Virus record (IMG/VR): IMGVR_UViG_3300037070_003689
Location: 1-31,703 of that record
Reading direction: 5' to 3' (one strand)
Source: a virus
DNA length: 31,703 nucleotides
A program made the position numbers and the translations under genes. Positions within the stretch are counted from its first letter, which is position 1. Every line of letters begins with the position of its first letter. Below the pieces are notes generated by a model that saw nothing but the letters and a program-made list of their open reading frames with translations, searched no databases and was not told the DNA's origin. This document shows positions 6,579 to 14,420 of the stretch, piece after piece.

Positions 6579-9485
6579 ATGACGATCCAGAGAGTAGCAG
6601 TACGCGGCACGTGGACTTCGGCCACGGCTACAACTTCTGCTGTCATCACTCTGTCTAATGCGTCACAGATCGCTGTTGGTAACTACCTGTTCGTTTTTAT
6701 TGCCTGCGATAACTCAGGCACGTCTGGTGCTGTTCCAGGTGTGACAATCTCAGAACCAACAGGTATCAACTGGGCTGGTACTAGTAATCTTAATGATCCT
6801 GGTGCAGCGTCGGCGGGTATTGCAGTCTATTTCTGGTACCCGTCGGCAACGGGTGGTGGAGGCCGTGGTGGTATTGAGTCACGGTATAGTGAAGGTGCAC
6901 AGTTCACTGTTAACTTCGCCAATGCGGCAGTTGCTACGATTGCCATCGAAGAGTGGACAGGTGTTCACACTGCTGCCGCGAACGGACCGTTCGACGTAAC
7001 TGCCTCGGGGGCAACCAGTACTACTACAGCTGTTGCGGGGCCCGCTAAGACGCCTACGTCGGCAACAGACCGAGTTGTCCTAGTTATCTCTGCTATTGAG
7101 GGGTTTGCATCTAACTGGGGCGCCCAGGACACCGACAACCTCCAGGGCACGTGGACCGATGCATCCAAGCTCGAGTCCAATACAGGAACGGCTACGACCT
7201 CTACGTCCCTCTATGTAAGCTATAAGGCTGTAACTGGTACGTCAGCTCAGACCTGGAATAATACTCTTGGTACTACTCGTGACTCGGCTACGATAGGCTT
7301 GGTGCTCGCACCTGAGGGCAATACCATCACAGGTACGCCTCCGATCCCGGTTGTCACAGCCGTACCGACTCCTCTTATTAAGGTCACTGCGACTCCTAGT
7401 GCTGTAACGGCTGTCGCAGCAGTTCCGTCACCAACACCAGCCACCATTGCCGGACCTTCTCCCGCTACCGTTGTTGTAAGCGTTCCAGTTCCAGCCCCGA
7501 CAATCATTAACACTACTCTTCCGTCGACAGTCGCTGTCGTAGTTACTGTGCCTGCAGTAACTATTTCGACTACTTCGGTAACTTACGATGTTCTTCCTGG
7601 CTCTACACACTACATTCAGTCCGAGGACGACTGGCCATACTTCCAGAAGCGTCGCGAGTTTAGTCTTGCTCTCTTCGTTGCCGTCACACCTGGTGTCGCA
7701 GACGACATCATGCAGACGAGTTGGCGGATCATTGAAGGCGATCCACCGTATGTCCTTCTACGGCGTAACCTAAATCCGGCACTCTTCCCTGGTGGCGTCG
7801 ATGCTACTGTCACTCCTTCTGTCGTTTCAGTCGTTACCACAGTTCCTACACCACTAATCGTTGTCACAGCCACACCTGGTGTAGTGCCTGTCGTAACAAC
7901 TGTACCAGTTCCCATTGGCGTCGCCAAAGGGTTCCCGAACGTTGTTGCCGGTGTTACGTCGGTAAGTTCACCCACTGGCGTTGCAATGGCTGTACCCAAC
8001 GTCGTCAACGTAGTCACTACAGTTCCCAGCCCAACAGTTCTTACTGGTACAGTTGTCCTCCCCAGTATTATTTCGGTAGTGGTCACCGTACCGGTCCCAA
8101 CAATTACGGCTACTGCGACAGTTACACCTACCGTTGTTTCCGTTGTAGTCACAGTGCCGGCCCCGACGATCATCGCTACAGCTACGGTTGTCACCACTAC
8201 GGTGGCTGTCATAGTTACAGTTCCACTCCCAATAGGCAACCCGAGAGCGACTCCTGCTGTCGTACCCGTTGTAGTTACAGTTCCAGCTGCTGCCGCTATG
8301 CCTATCGCAACCCCAGCAGTGGTCAGTGTTGTTACCACGGTACCGCTTCCTCTAGGGAAAGCGATAGCCCTACCAGCCGTCGTTTCCGTAGTTGTAACGG
8401 TACCAAGCGTGGTGATTCCTGGCAGCGGCCTAGTCACACCGACTACTGTCGCAGTCGTTGTTACTGTTCCAGCCCCTAACCTCTTGATCTCGTCCATAGC
8501 ACTAGTCTCTACAGTCGCGGTAGTGGTGACGGTTCCAACACCGACTCTTATTGGTGTGGCCACCCCATCGGCCATCACTGTCACCACTACCGTGCCTCCG
8601 CCCACTGGGGTCGTCGCCGCGGCTCCGAGTACTGTCGCTGGACTTACCTCCGTGAGTTCGCCAACCGGTGTCGCGATTGCCTTGCCGGCCTCAGTGGGTG
8701 TTGTTGTAACAGTTCCACTCCCATCTATCCAATCCGGCGCATCTGGGACGGTGACACCATCTACTGTCGCCGTAGTAGTCACCGTTCCAGCGCCGATAGC
8801 CACTTCGATCGCTACACCTTCGACCGTGGACGTCCTAACTACAGTCCCCACCCCTGTGGGAATTGCAAAAGGCCTGCCCGCGACTGTCGCGGTCGCCACG
8901 TCGGTCCCCCCAATGGTTGGCGTGGCGACCGCTCTTCCTGGTGCCTTGAATGTGTTGACGAGTGTACTGTCACCGTTCATTAACGCGCCGTTCAATGTTA
9001 CACCAAATACCGTTGCAGTACTAGTTACAGTTCCTGTCCCGAATGGGACTGTGATTACCTTCCCAGCTGTTGTGAACGCGGTAACTACAGTTCCACCTGC
9101 TGGGGCACAGCCTATTCCGACACCAGCTACTGTTGCAGTTGTTGTCACCGTTCCCTCACCGGTGGGACTCGTTAGGGCATTCCCAAGCGTAGTTTCCTCG
9201 GTGGTAACAGTACCTACGCCGAATGTCGGATCTCTAGTTACTGCAACGCCTAATGTGATTGGGGTTCTCGTTACGGTACCGGCACCCAAGGGTGTCGCGA
9301 TAGCCAAGCCGCTGACGATCGTTGTACCGGTCATCGTATATGACCCCGTGATTGCAGGAGTTGCCCCAGATATACTTATGCCACTAGACGGAAACTTGCT
9401 CTGGGATGGAAGGTATATGGGGCGTCTTGCGGTCATTTGGATCGAAGGCCACCTACGAGGTTCAGGAGTGATCCGTGGCAACTAG
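6579..9485 (+). CDS. Giant Val/Thr/Pro repeat appendage protein (968 aa)
   Basis: Residues 1-230 form a beta-sandwich domain of the same type as the two in the 488-aa protein at 3952 (NASQIAVGNYLFVFIACD, IAIEEWTGVHTA). From about residue 250 to 950 the protein consists of about 28 copies of a 20-residue unit, roughly [T/L/F]P-x-[T/V]-V-x-V-V-[V/T]-T-V-P-x-P-x5-A. A non-repetitive block of about 75 aa with SEDDWPYFQKRREF interrupts it after copy four. A unique C-terminus (MPLDGNLLWDGRYMGRL) may be an attachment or assembly domain. The alternating Val/Thr strands with Pro turns suggest a long fibrous beta-stalk. Thr density and a glycosyltransferase gene at 24858 make glycosylation conceivable. 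Exact role is unknown; tail fibre is most likely. Confidence 0.65.
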   Translation: MTIQRVAVRGTWTSATATTSAVITLSNASQIAVGNYLFVFIACDNSGTSGAVPGVTISEPTGINWAGTSNLNDPGAASAGIAVYFWYPSATGGGGRGGIESRYSEGAQFTVNFANAAVATIAIEEWTGVHTAAANGPFDVTASGATSTTTAVAGPAKTPTSATDRVVLVISAIEGFASNWGAQDTDNLQGTWTDASKLESNTGTATTSTSLYVSYKAVTGTSAQTWNNTLGTTRDSATIGLVLAPEGNTITGTPPIPVVTAVPTPLIKVTATPSAVTAVAAVPSPTPATIAGPSPATVVVSVPVPAPTIINTTLPSTVAVVVTVPAVTISTTSVTYDVLPGSTHYIQSEDDWPYFQKRREFSLALFVAVTPGVADDIMQTSWRIIEGDPPYVLLRRNLNPALFPGGVDATVTPSVVSVVTTVPTPLIVVTATPGVVPVVTTVPVPIGVAKGFPNVVAGVTSVSSPTGVAMAVPNVVNVVTTVPSPTVLTGTVVLPSIISVVVTVPVPTITATATVTPTVVSVVVTVPAPTIIATATVVTTTVAVIVTVPLPIGNPRATPAVVPVVVTVPAAAAMPIATPAVVSVVTTVPLPLGKAIALPAVVSVVVTVPSVVIPGSGLVTPTTVAVVVTVPAPNLLISSIALVSTVAVVVTVPTPTLIGVATPSAITVTTTVPPPTGVVAAAPSTVAGLTSVSSPTGVAIALPASVGVVVTVPLPSIQSGASGTVTPSTVAVVVTVPAPIATSIATPSTVDVLTTVPTPVGIAKGLPATVAVATSVPPMVGVATALPGALNVLTSVLSPFINAPFNVTPNTVAVLVTVPVPNGTVITFPAVVNAVTTVPPAGAQPIPTPATVAVVVTVPSPVGLVRAFPSVVSSVVTVPTPNVGSLVTATPNVIGVLVTVPAPKGVAIAKPLTIVVPVIVYDPVIAGVAPDILMPLDGNLLWDGRYMGRLAVIWIEGHLRGSGVIRGN
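7330..9350 (+). repeat. In-gene array of about 28 diverged 60-bp repeats
   Basis: The array encodes the Val/Thr/Pro units of the 968-aa protein, mostly about 60 bp per copy. Copies share protein pattern more than DNA sequence, since synonymous codons vary freely, so it is an old array under protein-level selection. It is interrupted at about 7580-7800 by unique coding sequence. Confidence 0.8.
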
Positions 9486-9831
9486 AACAGCGACCACGCA
9501 TACCTTTTATATAGGGGTCGGTGATACGCTGCCTATCATCGAAGAGCAAATCCTGCAAAGTACAGGTGCGCCTCTTGACCTGACTAACGCAACTCAGGTG
9601 AGATTCAGCTTGGTCCGGGTTGACTCAGGAGTGTACATTCCCAAACTTGATTTGGTAGCCGCGACGATCATACCTGGCGATCTCACGCTAGGATGGGTTT
9701 CGTACCATTGGGTGACTGGGGATACTGACACCGAAGGCGAGTTCTTCCGTAAGTGGACAGTGAATTTCAACGCCGCAGTCGTGACGATGCCTAACTACCT
9801 CGACAAAGGGTACCCGGTACTGATCACATGA
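9475..9831 (+). CDS. BppU-N-like structural protein (118 aa)
   Basis: A 118-aa protein resembling the N-terminal domain of baseplate upper (BppU) proteins: GDTLPIIEEQIL, then APLDLTNATQVRFSLVRVD, a strand with IIPGDLTLGWVSYHW, then TDTEGEFFRKWTVNF. Such domains connect receptor-binding proteins to the tail tip. The start is GTG 9475, which overlaps the end of the repeat protein gene by 11 bases and has CAGGAG upstream. Its stop overlaps the TerL start (ATGA). The short length suggests it is only the adaptor domain, which fits its place after the appendage genes. Confidence 0.6.
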   Translation: MATRTATTHTFYIGVGDTLPIIEEQILQSTGAPLDLTNATQVRFSLVRVDSGVYIPKLDLVAATIIPGDLTLGWVSYHWVTGDTDTEGEFFRKWTVNFNAAVVTMPNYLDKGYPVLIT

Positions 9832-11255
9832 CCAATGTACTTGATAAGGACAAGTTCTTCAAGGAGATTGGCTACGCCCCGCACTCGCGTGGTCAGTGGG
9901 AGTACCATGCCTCAACTGCACGCTTCAAGATTGCGTGTTGTGGTCGTCGGTACGGAAAGTCAACTATGGCTGGCCGTGATGCGGAAGTTGAGCTGTTCAT
10001 TCCTGAAAAGCGTATGTGGATCGTGGGGCCGACGTACGATCTAGGCGAGAAGGAGTTCCGGGTCATCTGGGACGACCTGATCATTAACAAGGCGTTCGGC
10101 AAAGAGAAGCGTGTCAAGAAGGCGTACAACAAGCGATCGGGTGAAATGTACATCGAGATGCCTTGGCAGTCTCGAATTGAAGTCCGAAGCGCTGAACATC
10201 CTCAACATCTTGTCGGTGAAGCTCTCGACGGGGTCATCATGAGTGAGGCTGCGAAGCATAAGCGGGAGACTTGGGAACGCTTCATTCGTGCATCGCTCGC
10301 TGACCGTAGAGGTTGGGCTACCTTCCCTACAACGCCTGAGGGACACAATTGGTTGTACGAGTTGTGGCTCTTCGGTCAGGATAACAACATTCCTGACTAT
10401 GTGAGTTGGCGATTCCCCTCGTGGGAGAATCCCGTTGTGTATCCCGGAGGTAGACAGGACCCTGAGATTCTCCTAATCGAGCGAACCACTGCAGAAGAGT
10501 GGTTCATGCAGGAGATCGGAGCGGACTTTGCATCGTTCGTCGGCAAGATCTATTCGGAATTCGACGAGACCGTTCACGTCAAGAACGTCAAGTTCCACCC
10601 TGACTGGAAGAACTACATCGCCTTCGACTGGGGGTTTGTTAACCCCCTTGCTGCGGTTGAGTTTCAGATCGACCCCTTCGACAACATCTACATCTGGCGA
10701 GAGCACTACCGGTCGTACCTTGCCCTCCCTGAGCACCTCCGGATCATGGCTGCAAGAGAGCAGCCCGATGGGTACCACATCGATTGCACGTACGGTGATG
10801 CAGCGGATCCAGAAGCAGCAATGGTAGTCTCGTCTCAGTTCGCTCCCTGCCTAGCAATGCCCGAGGCAAAGCAGAACTGGAGACAGGGGATCGACTTGGT
10901 GAAGCGTTTCTTGAAGCAGTACCAGATCGGGGAGATCGACGAATATGGCACCCCACTCATGGCCCCGAAACTATTCATTGACTTCTCCTGTTCAAATACG
11001 ATTCGGGAGTTTGGAGAGTACCGAGCTGTTGATAACCCCAAGTCAACGCTCCGAGAGTCCGGTGCTACTACAGCTGCTAACAAACAAGACGACCATGCCT
11101 TGGACGCTCTACGATATGCACTCGTCCACATCTACGAGCTTGGTGCCACGTATTCGCTCCGCGAAGTCATGGATGTGAACCAGATCTTGGAAACGAACGA
11201 TCGATCGGCACCAGTCGGTGGCCGGGGTTACTTCACTTCAAACATGGAGTTCTGA
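9828..11255 (+). CDS. terL: Terminase large subunit (475 aa)
   Basis: This is the DNA-packaging motor: an ATPase that drives DNA into the prohead and a nuclease that cuts it. The ATPase half has Walker A CGRRYGKST (Lys44, Ser45), a Walker B-like strand DGVIMSEAA with catalytic Glu140, and the coupling motif TFPTTPEGHNW near 165. Ser replaces the usual Asp before Glu140. The RNase H-like nuclease half has IAFDWGF (Asp267), TYGDAADPEA (Asp324) and DDHALDALRYAL (Asp422 and Asp426 region). Length is normal. The start overlaps the upstream stop (ATGA) and the stop overlaps the portal start (TGATG). The small subunit candidate is 9 kb upstream, which is unusual. Confidence 0.93.
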   Translation: MTNVLDKDKFFKEIGYAPHSRGQWEYHASTARFKIACCGRRYGKSTMAGRDAEVELFIPEKRMWIVGPTYDLGEKEFRVIWDDLIINKAFGKEKRVKKAYNKRSGEMYIEMPWQSRIEVRSAEHPQHLVGEALDGVIMSEAAKHKRETWERFIRASLADRRGWATFPTTPEGHNWLYELWLFGQDNNIPDYVSWRFPSWENPVVYPGGRQDPEILLIERTTAEEWFMQEIGADFASFVGKIYSEFDETVHVKNVKFHPDWKNYIAFDWGFVNPLAAVEFQIDPFDNIYIWREHYRSYLALPEHLRIMAAREQPDGYHIDCTYGDAADPEAAMVVSSQFAPCLAMPEAKQNWRQGIDLVKRFLKQYQIGEIDEYGTPLMAPKLFIDFSCSNTIREFGEYRAVDNPKSTLRESGATTAANKQDDHALDALRYALVHIYELGATYSLREVMDVNQILETNDRSAPVGGRGYFTSNMEF

Positions 11256-12808
11256 TGGGACTGTTCACTAAGACGCCGCCCACTCCCCCTATCGAGCCGA
11301 TCAATGTCCAGGAGCTGGTCAATCGCTTCGGTGACACTATCGAAGTCTTGTCAAATGCGATCGTTGTTGCTGAACGTCCTGGTATGCAGCTAGCGACTAC
11401 CGCCAACAACATCACGAACCTGGACACGCGTGAACTAGGCACTACAGGGAGAACGAACTACGGGTCGATCTTCAAAGAGGACTACAACGTCGAGTTGCGC
11501 GGTGTACTCGGTCTGCAGGTCTACGATCGCATGCGGAAGTCAGACGGTCAGCAACGTGGGACCTTGCGGTTGCTCAAGACACCTATCCTGGGCGCGCGTT
11601 GGTACATGGAACCTGCGTCGCCAGATGAACAGGATATCAAGATCGCCAAGTTCGTCTGGGACAACTTCACCAAGTGGATGTCAGTTAGTTGGCCGCAGCT
11701 GCTCCAAGAGTGTCTCCTGCATCTTGAATTCGGTTGGTATGCGTTCGAGAAGGTCTGGGACCTAAAGATGGTTGAAGGTGAACAGAGAGCCTATCTTCGT
11801 AAGTTGGCTGTCCGTCATCCTCTCGACTACGATCACTGGGAATACGACAGACACGGTGGACCCAAGGGCTGTTCGTTCTACGGTGACGACGCCAGGTCGA
11901 AGTTCATTCCCATGAGAAAGCTGATCTGTTTCACCAACGAGAAGGAAGCCGGCAACATGGAAGGCTTCTCCATTCTCAGGTCAGCCTACAAACACTGGTA
12001 CTACAAAGAGAACCTGTACAAGATCGACGCGATTCAGAAAGAGCGTCACGGCATCGGTGTCCCTGTCATCAAGCTGCCGCCCGGCTTTTCCGCTGAGGAC
12101 AAGCGTCTCGCTGACGAGATGGGGCGGAACTTGAGGACCAATGAGAAGGCACACGTGGTGTTGCCTCCTAACTGGGATATCCTGATGTTGAAGATGGAAG
12201 GCAATCCTGTCGACGCCCTTGAGTCAGCTGACCACCACGACCTGATGGTTGCACGGAACATCCTAGCACAGTTCCTGAACCAGGAGCGAAACGATGGTTC
12301 CGCGATCAAAGAGGCTGGAGAACTCTTTACGAAGTCCACCAAGTTCATCGCCGATCAGGTCCGTGACGTCTTCAACAAGTGGGTCATTCCTGAACTAGTT
12401 GACTACAACTGGGATGTTGAGGAGTACCCTGAACTGCGTGTCCGACGTATTGGTGAAACCGTTGACTGGAGAACGATCTCGTTCGCTCTCCGCAACTTCA
12501 TTGGCGCAGGAGTTGTTGTGCCTGATGAGAAGTTGGAGATGTGGGTACGTGACGAAATGGATCTCCCGATGGCCGATCCGGCTACGAAGCGTGACCTCTT
12601 TACGCCACAGGCCCCAGGAGCCAATCAGGGCGGTGTAGACGTCAGGCCTGGTCCAGGAGGCGCTGTCTCAGATGCTGCTCATCAGAACCAAGGCGTCGGA
12701 GCAAAGCCTGCGCCGCCCAGGGTGGGTATGCCTAGGCAGTCACAGGCAAGGAACATGAAGACAAACGCGGGGAGTAGTAACATCGGACGTGACGGGAAAA
12801 GGCAGTAA
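11255..12808 (+). CDS. Portal protein, DUF935 / Mu gp29-like (517 aa)
   Basis: The dodecameric portal forms the DNA entry vertex and the head-tail joint. The sequence fits the Mu gp29-like DUF935 family, with RGTLRLLKTPILGARWYMEPAS, ECLLHLEFGWYAFEKVW, a central helix region with ENLYKIDAIQKERHGIGVP, and LNQERNDGSAIKEAGELF before a C-terminal helix. The last 90 residues are Gly/Pro/Gln-rich and look disordered. It is coupled to TerL by TGATG. The head genes that follow are separated by promoter P2. No MuF/gp30-type gene follows, which differs from the Mu order. Confidence 0.85.
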   Translation: MGLFTKTPPTPPIEPINVQELVNRFGDTIEVLSNAIVVAERPGMQLATTANNITNLDTRELGTTGRTNYGSIFKEDYNVELRGVLGLQVYDRMRKSDGQQRGTLRLLKTPILGARWYMEPASPDEQDIKIAKFVWDNFTKWMSVSWPQLLQECLLHLEFGWYAFEKVWDLKMVEGEQRAYLRKLAVRHPLDYDHWEYDRHGGPKGCSFYGDDARSKFIPMRKLICFTNEKEAGNMEGFSILRSAYKHWYYKENLYKIDAIQKERHGIGVPVIKLPPGFSAEDKRLADEMGRNLRTNEKAHVVLPPNWDILMLKMEGNPVDALESADHHDLMVARNILAQFLNQERNDGSAIKEAGELFTKSTKFIADQVRDVFNKWVIPELVDYNWDVEEYPELRVRRIGETVDWRTISFALRNFIGAGVVVPDEKLEMWVRDEMDLPMADPATKRDLFTPQAPGANQGGVDVRPGPGGAVSDAAHQNQGVGAKPAPPRVGMPRQSQARNMKTNAGSSNIGRDGKRQ

Positions 12809-12813
12809 TACTA

Positions 12814-12864
12814 TGATATCAGTGTTACTGGCCGGCAACGGGTTGCACCGTTTATACTAAGCAT
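12814..12864 (+). promoter_or_regulatory. Rightward late promoter P2 for the capsid genes (TGATATCA-N31-TATACT)
   Basis: TGATATCA (12814-12821) and TATACT (12853-12858) lie in the only sizeable gap inside the head module, with a spacing identical to P1 (31 nt between them). TATACT is followed by AAGCATAGGAGG. Transcription would start around 12864-12866, almost at the ribosome-binding site of the protease gene (AGGAGGG, ATG at 12875). This gives the protease, scaffold and capsid genes their own strong input. Confidence 0.65.
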
Positions 12865-12874
12865 AGGAGGGTCA

Positions 12875-13999
12875 ATGGGGAACAAGCAAAGCTGGTTGAT
12901 AGACCTGACGGGTCTGTCCCTGTTCGACGAAGACTACTCCCCTGAGAAAGTCACCTGGTTGCAAGCCCTGCCCCTGGGCACGTATCAGCATCCACGGTAC
13001 GGCGAGCTCAAGATCACGCCGGAGAAGATTTCGAACCTTGCGAAGTCCTTCCAGGACAATGTCCGTGAGATCGAGATCGACGTCGACTACGATCACAAGC
13101 AGCACACAGGCAAGGCCGCAGGATGGGTGAAAGACGCTCAGGCCCGGAACGATGGACTCTGGGTAGCTGTCCAATGGACAGAAGACGCATACGCGTCGCT
13201 CAAGAAGGGGGAGTACAAGTACTTTAGTTCGGAGTTCGACGATGTCTGGACTCACCCCAAGACGAAGGTAAAGCACCAGGATGTTCTCTTTGGAGGGGCA
13301 ATCACTAATCGCCCATTCGTCAAGGACATCCTGCCGATCAACCTCTCGGAGGTACTAGAAGGAGGAACAGTGGGCGAGGAGCTTTTGAAGCTACTCCGAA
13401 AGAAGTACCAGCTCGCCGACGACGCCGATGAGGCAGCGGTCCTTGTGGCCGTGGCTGTCGACGAACAGGAAGTCGACGAAGAGGAAGACCTCGAGGACGA
13501 AGACGAAGAGTCTGACGAGGACGAAGAGACTGAAGAGCTGGCAGAAGACGAAGACCCTCGGATCAAGCAGCTCATGGAAGCCAACAAAGAGCAGGCCAAG
13601 CGTCTGATGACTCTCGAGGCTAGCCACAAGCTGTCAGAGACGAAGCGCAAGCTGGCTGAGGTCAACTCGGCAGGCAGTAAGTACGCGATCCCGCCCAAGG
13701 TCCTCAAGGAGCTCGAGCCGGTTCTCGTCAAGCTGACTGAGAAGGAGCAGGACGCAGTCCTCAAGCAGTTCATCCAACTCAAGGACACGGGTCTTGTCGA
13801 GCTCGGCGAACTGGGAAGCAACAACCCAGACAACCAGGCCGGCGACGAGTCCAAGCGCCTCTGGGACAAGGTCGAACAGCTCCAGAAGGACAACCCCAAG
13901 TTGTCCGAGATCGACGCCCTCGAAATGGTCGCCGAGCAGAACCCGGAGATGTACGACAAGTACCGGACGTCGTCATACATGAAGCCGAAGGGAGAGTAG
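12875..13999 (+). CDS. Mu-I-type capsid maturation protease with C-terminal scaffold domain (374 aa)
   Basis: The N-terminal 160 residues match the Mu I (gp32) protease family. Landmarks are WLQALPLGTYQHPRYGELKIT, the strand IDVDYDHKQHTGKAAG (His74, His77), GLWVAVQWT, the YKYFSSEF motif (Ser118, Ser119) and FGGAITNRPFV. Residues from about 166 onward are a long acidic helical scaffold with a Glu/Asp tract near 195-225, needed for prohead assembly and then removed by the protease. AGGAGGG at 12865-12871 sets the ATG. A second ribosome-binding site inside the gene can start the scaffold alone (13370). It is the first gene after promoter P2. Confidence 0.85.
   Translation: MGNKQSWLIDLTGLSLFDEDYSPEKVTWLQALPLGTYQHPRYGELKITPEKISNLAKSFQDNVREIEIDVDYDHKQHTGKAAGWVKDAQARNDGLWVAVQWTEDAYASLKKGEYKYFSSEFDDVWTHPKTKVKHQDVLFGGAITNRPFVKDILPINLSEVLEGGTVGEELLKLLRKKYQLADDADEAAVLVAVAVDEQEVDEEEDLEDEDEESDEDEETEELAEDEDPRIKQLMEANKEQAKRLMTLEASHKLSETKRKLAEVNSAGSKYAIPPKVLKELEPVLVKLTEKEQDAVLKQFIQLKDTGLVELGELGSNNPDNQAGDESKRLWDKVEQLQKDNPKLSEIDALEMVAEQNPEMYDKYRTSSYMKPKGE
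13370..13999 (+). CDS. Nested scaffold protein from an internal GTG start (209 aa)
   Basis: Codon 166 of the protease gene is GTG, in frame, and preceded by AAGGAGG (13359-13365) at a 4-nt spacing, as strong as any ribosome-binding site in the window. Translation from here gives a 209-aa protein, VGEELLKLLRKKYQLADD onward, that lacks the protease and contains only the acidic coiled-coil scaffold. Nested protease/scaffold pairs are known in other phages (lambda C and Nu3; Mu I and Z). This would supply an excess of scaffold over protease. The signal is seen directly; its use is inferred. Confidence 0.65.
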   Translation: MGEELLKLLRKKYQLADDADEAAVLVAVAVDEQEVDEEEDLEDEDEESDEDEETEELAEDEDPRIKQLMEANKEQAKRLMTLEASHKLSETKRKLAEVNSAGSKYAIPPKVLKELEPVLVKLTEKEQDAVLKQFIQLKDTGLVELGELGSNNPDNQAGDESKRLWDKVEQLQKDNPKLSEIDALEMVAEQNPEMYDKYRTSSYMKPKGE

Positions 14000-14000
14000 T

Positions 14001-14408
14001 ATGCCTGGCGCAAACTTCGTCCTTGACAAGGGCTACCAGGCCGCTGCAGCAACTACCAAGTTCTTCTGCGTCAAGTTCGGTTCCGGCGATCAGTTGATGA
14101 CGCCAGTGACTGGTACGAACGATGCAGTTCTTGGTATTTGCCTCGAGACGGTATCGGCCCAGGATGCGACTGATGGTCGTGTTGTCGATATCCGTATCAT
14201 GGGCATCGCCACGTGCATTGCCCAGGCAGCGATCGCTCGCGGTGCCAAGGTTCGTGCGCATTCGACAGGCAAGGTGACCCCCGTGGCTGGTACTGCTGGC
14301 CTTGTGGAGAACATTGTCGGTATCGCACTGGAGACAGTGACAACCGACGGTGACTGGGTCCACGTGCTCTTGACGCCAGGCGTCATCACTAACACGGCCG
14401 TGAGCTAG
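14001..14408 (+). CDS. Capsid decoration-type protein (135 aa)
   Basis: A 135-aa Ala/Thr/Val/Gly-rich protein immediately before the major capsid gene, in the position of head decoration or stabilising proteins. Features are an N-terminal FVLDKGYQAAAATTKFFCVKF, repeated beta-strands with NDAVLGICLETVSAQDA and ENIVGIALETVTTDGD (two similar halves), and RGAKVRAHSTGKVTP. This resembles DUF2190-type or lambda gpD-like proteins that use an IARGAxV pattern. It likely sits on the outside of the capsid and reinforces it. The start has GGGAGAG upstream. The family assignment is by pattern and context. Confidence 0.65.
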   Translation: MPGANFVLDKGYQAAAATTKFFCVKFGSGDQLMTPVTGTNDAVLGICLETVSAQDATDGRVVDIRIMGIATCIAQAAIARGAKVRAHSTGKVTPVAGTAGLVENIVGIALETVTTDGDWVHVLLTPGVITNTAVS

Positions 14409-14420
14409 GGAGGCTGACAC

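Noticed and set aside
7330-9350. Possible CRISPR-like or satellite array
   Set aside because: The units are coding, about 60 bp each, diverged at DNA level and without unique spacers; they are protein repeats.
9367-9378. CAGATATACTTA, identical to 12 bases around the P1 -10 element, as a third promoter before TerL
   Set aside because: It lies in coding sequence, has no TGATATCA at the right distance, and the nearest gene start is about 100 bases away; chance is likely.
7616-9481. A 621-codon open frame on the reverse strand opposite the repeat protein
   Set aside because: It is a shadow of the Val/Thr repeats: GTN and ACN codons never give stops in the opposing register. It has no ribosome-binding site and runs against a long rightward operon.
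3952-9485. A diversity-generating retroelement acting on the fibre genes
   Set aside because: No reverse transcriptase gene and no template/variable repeat pair were seen in the window.
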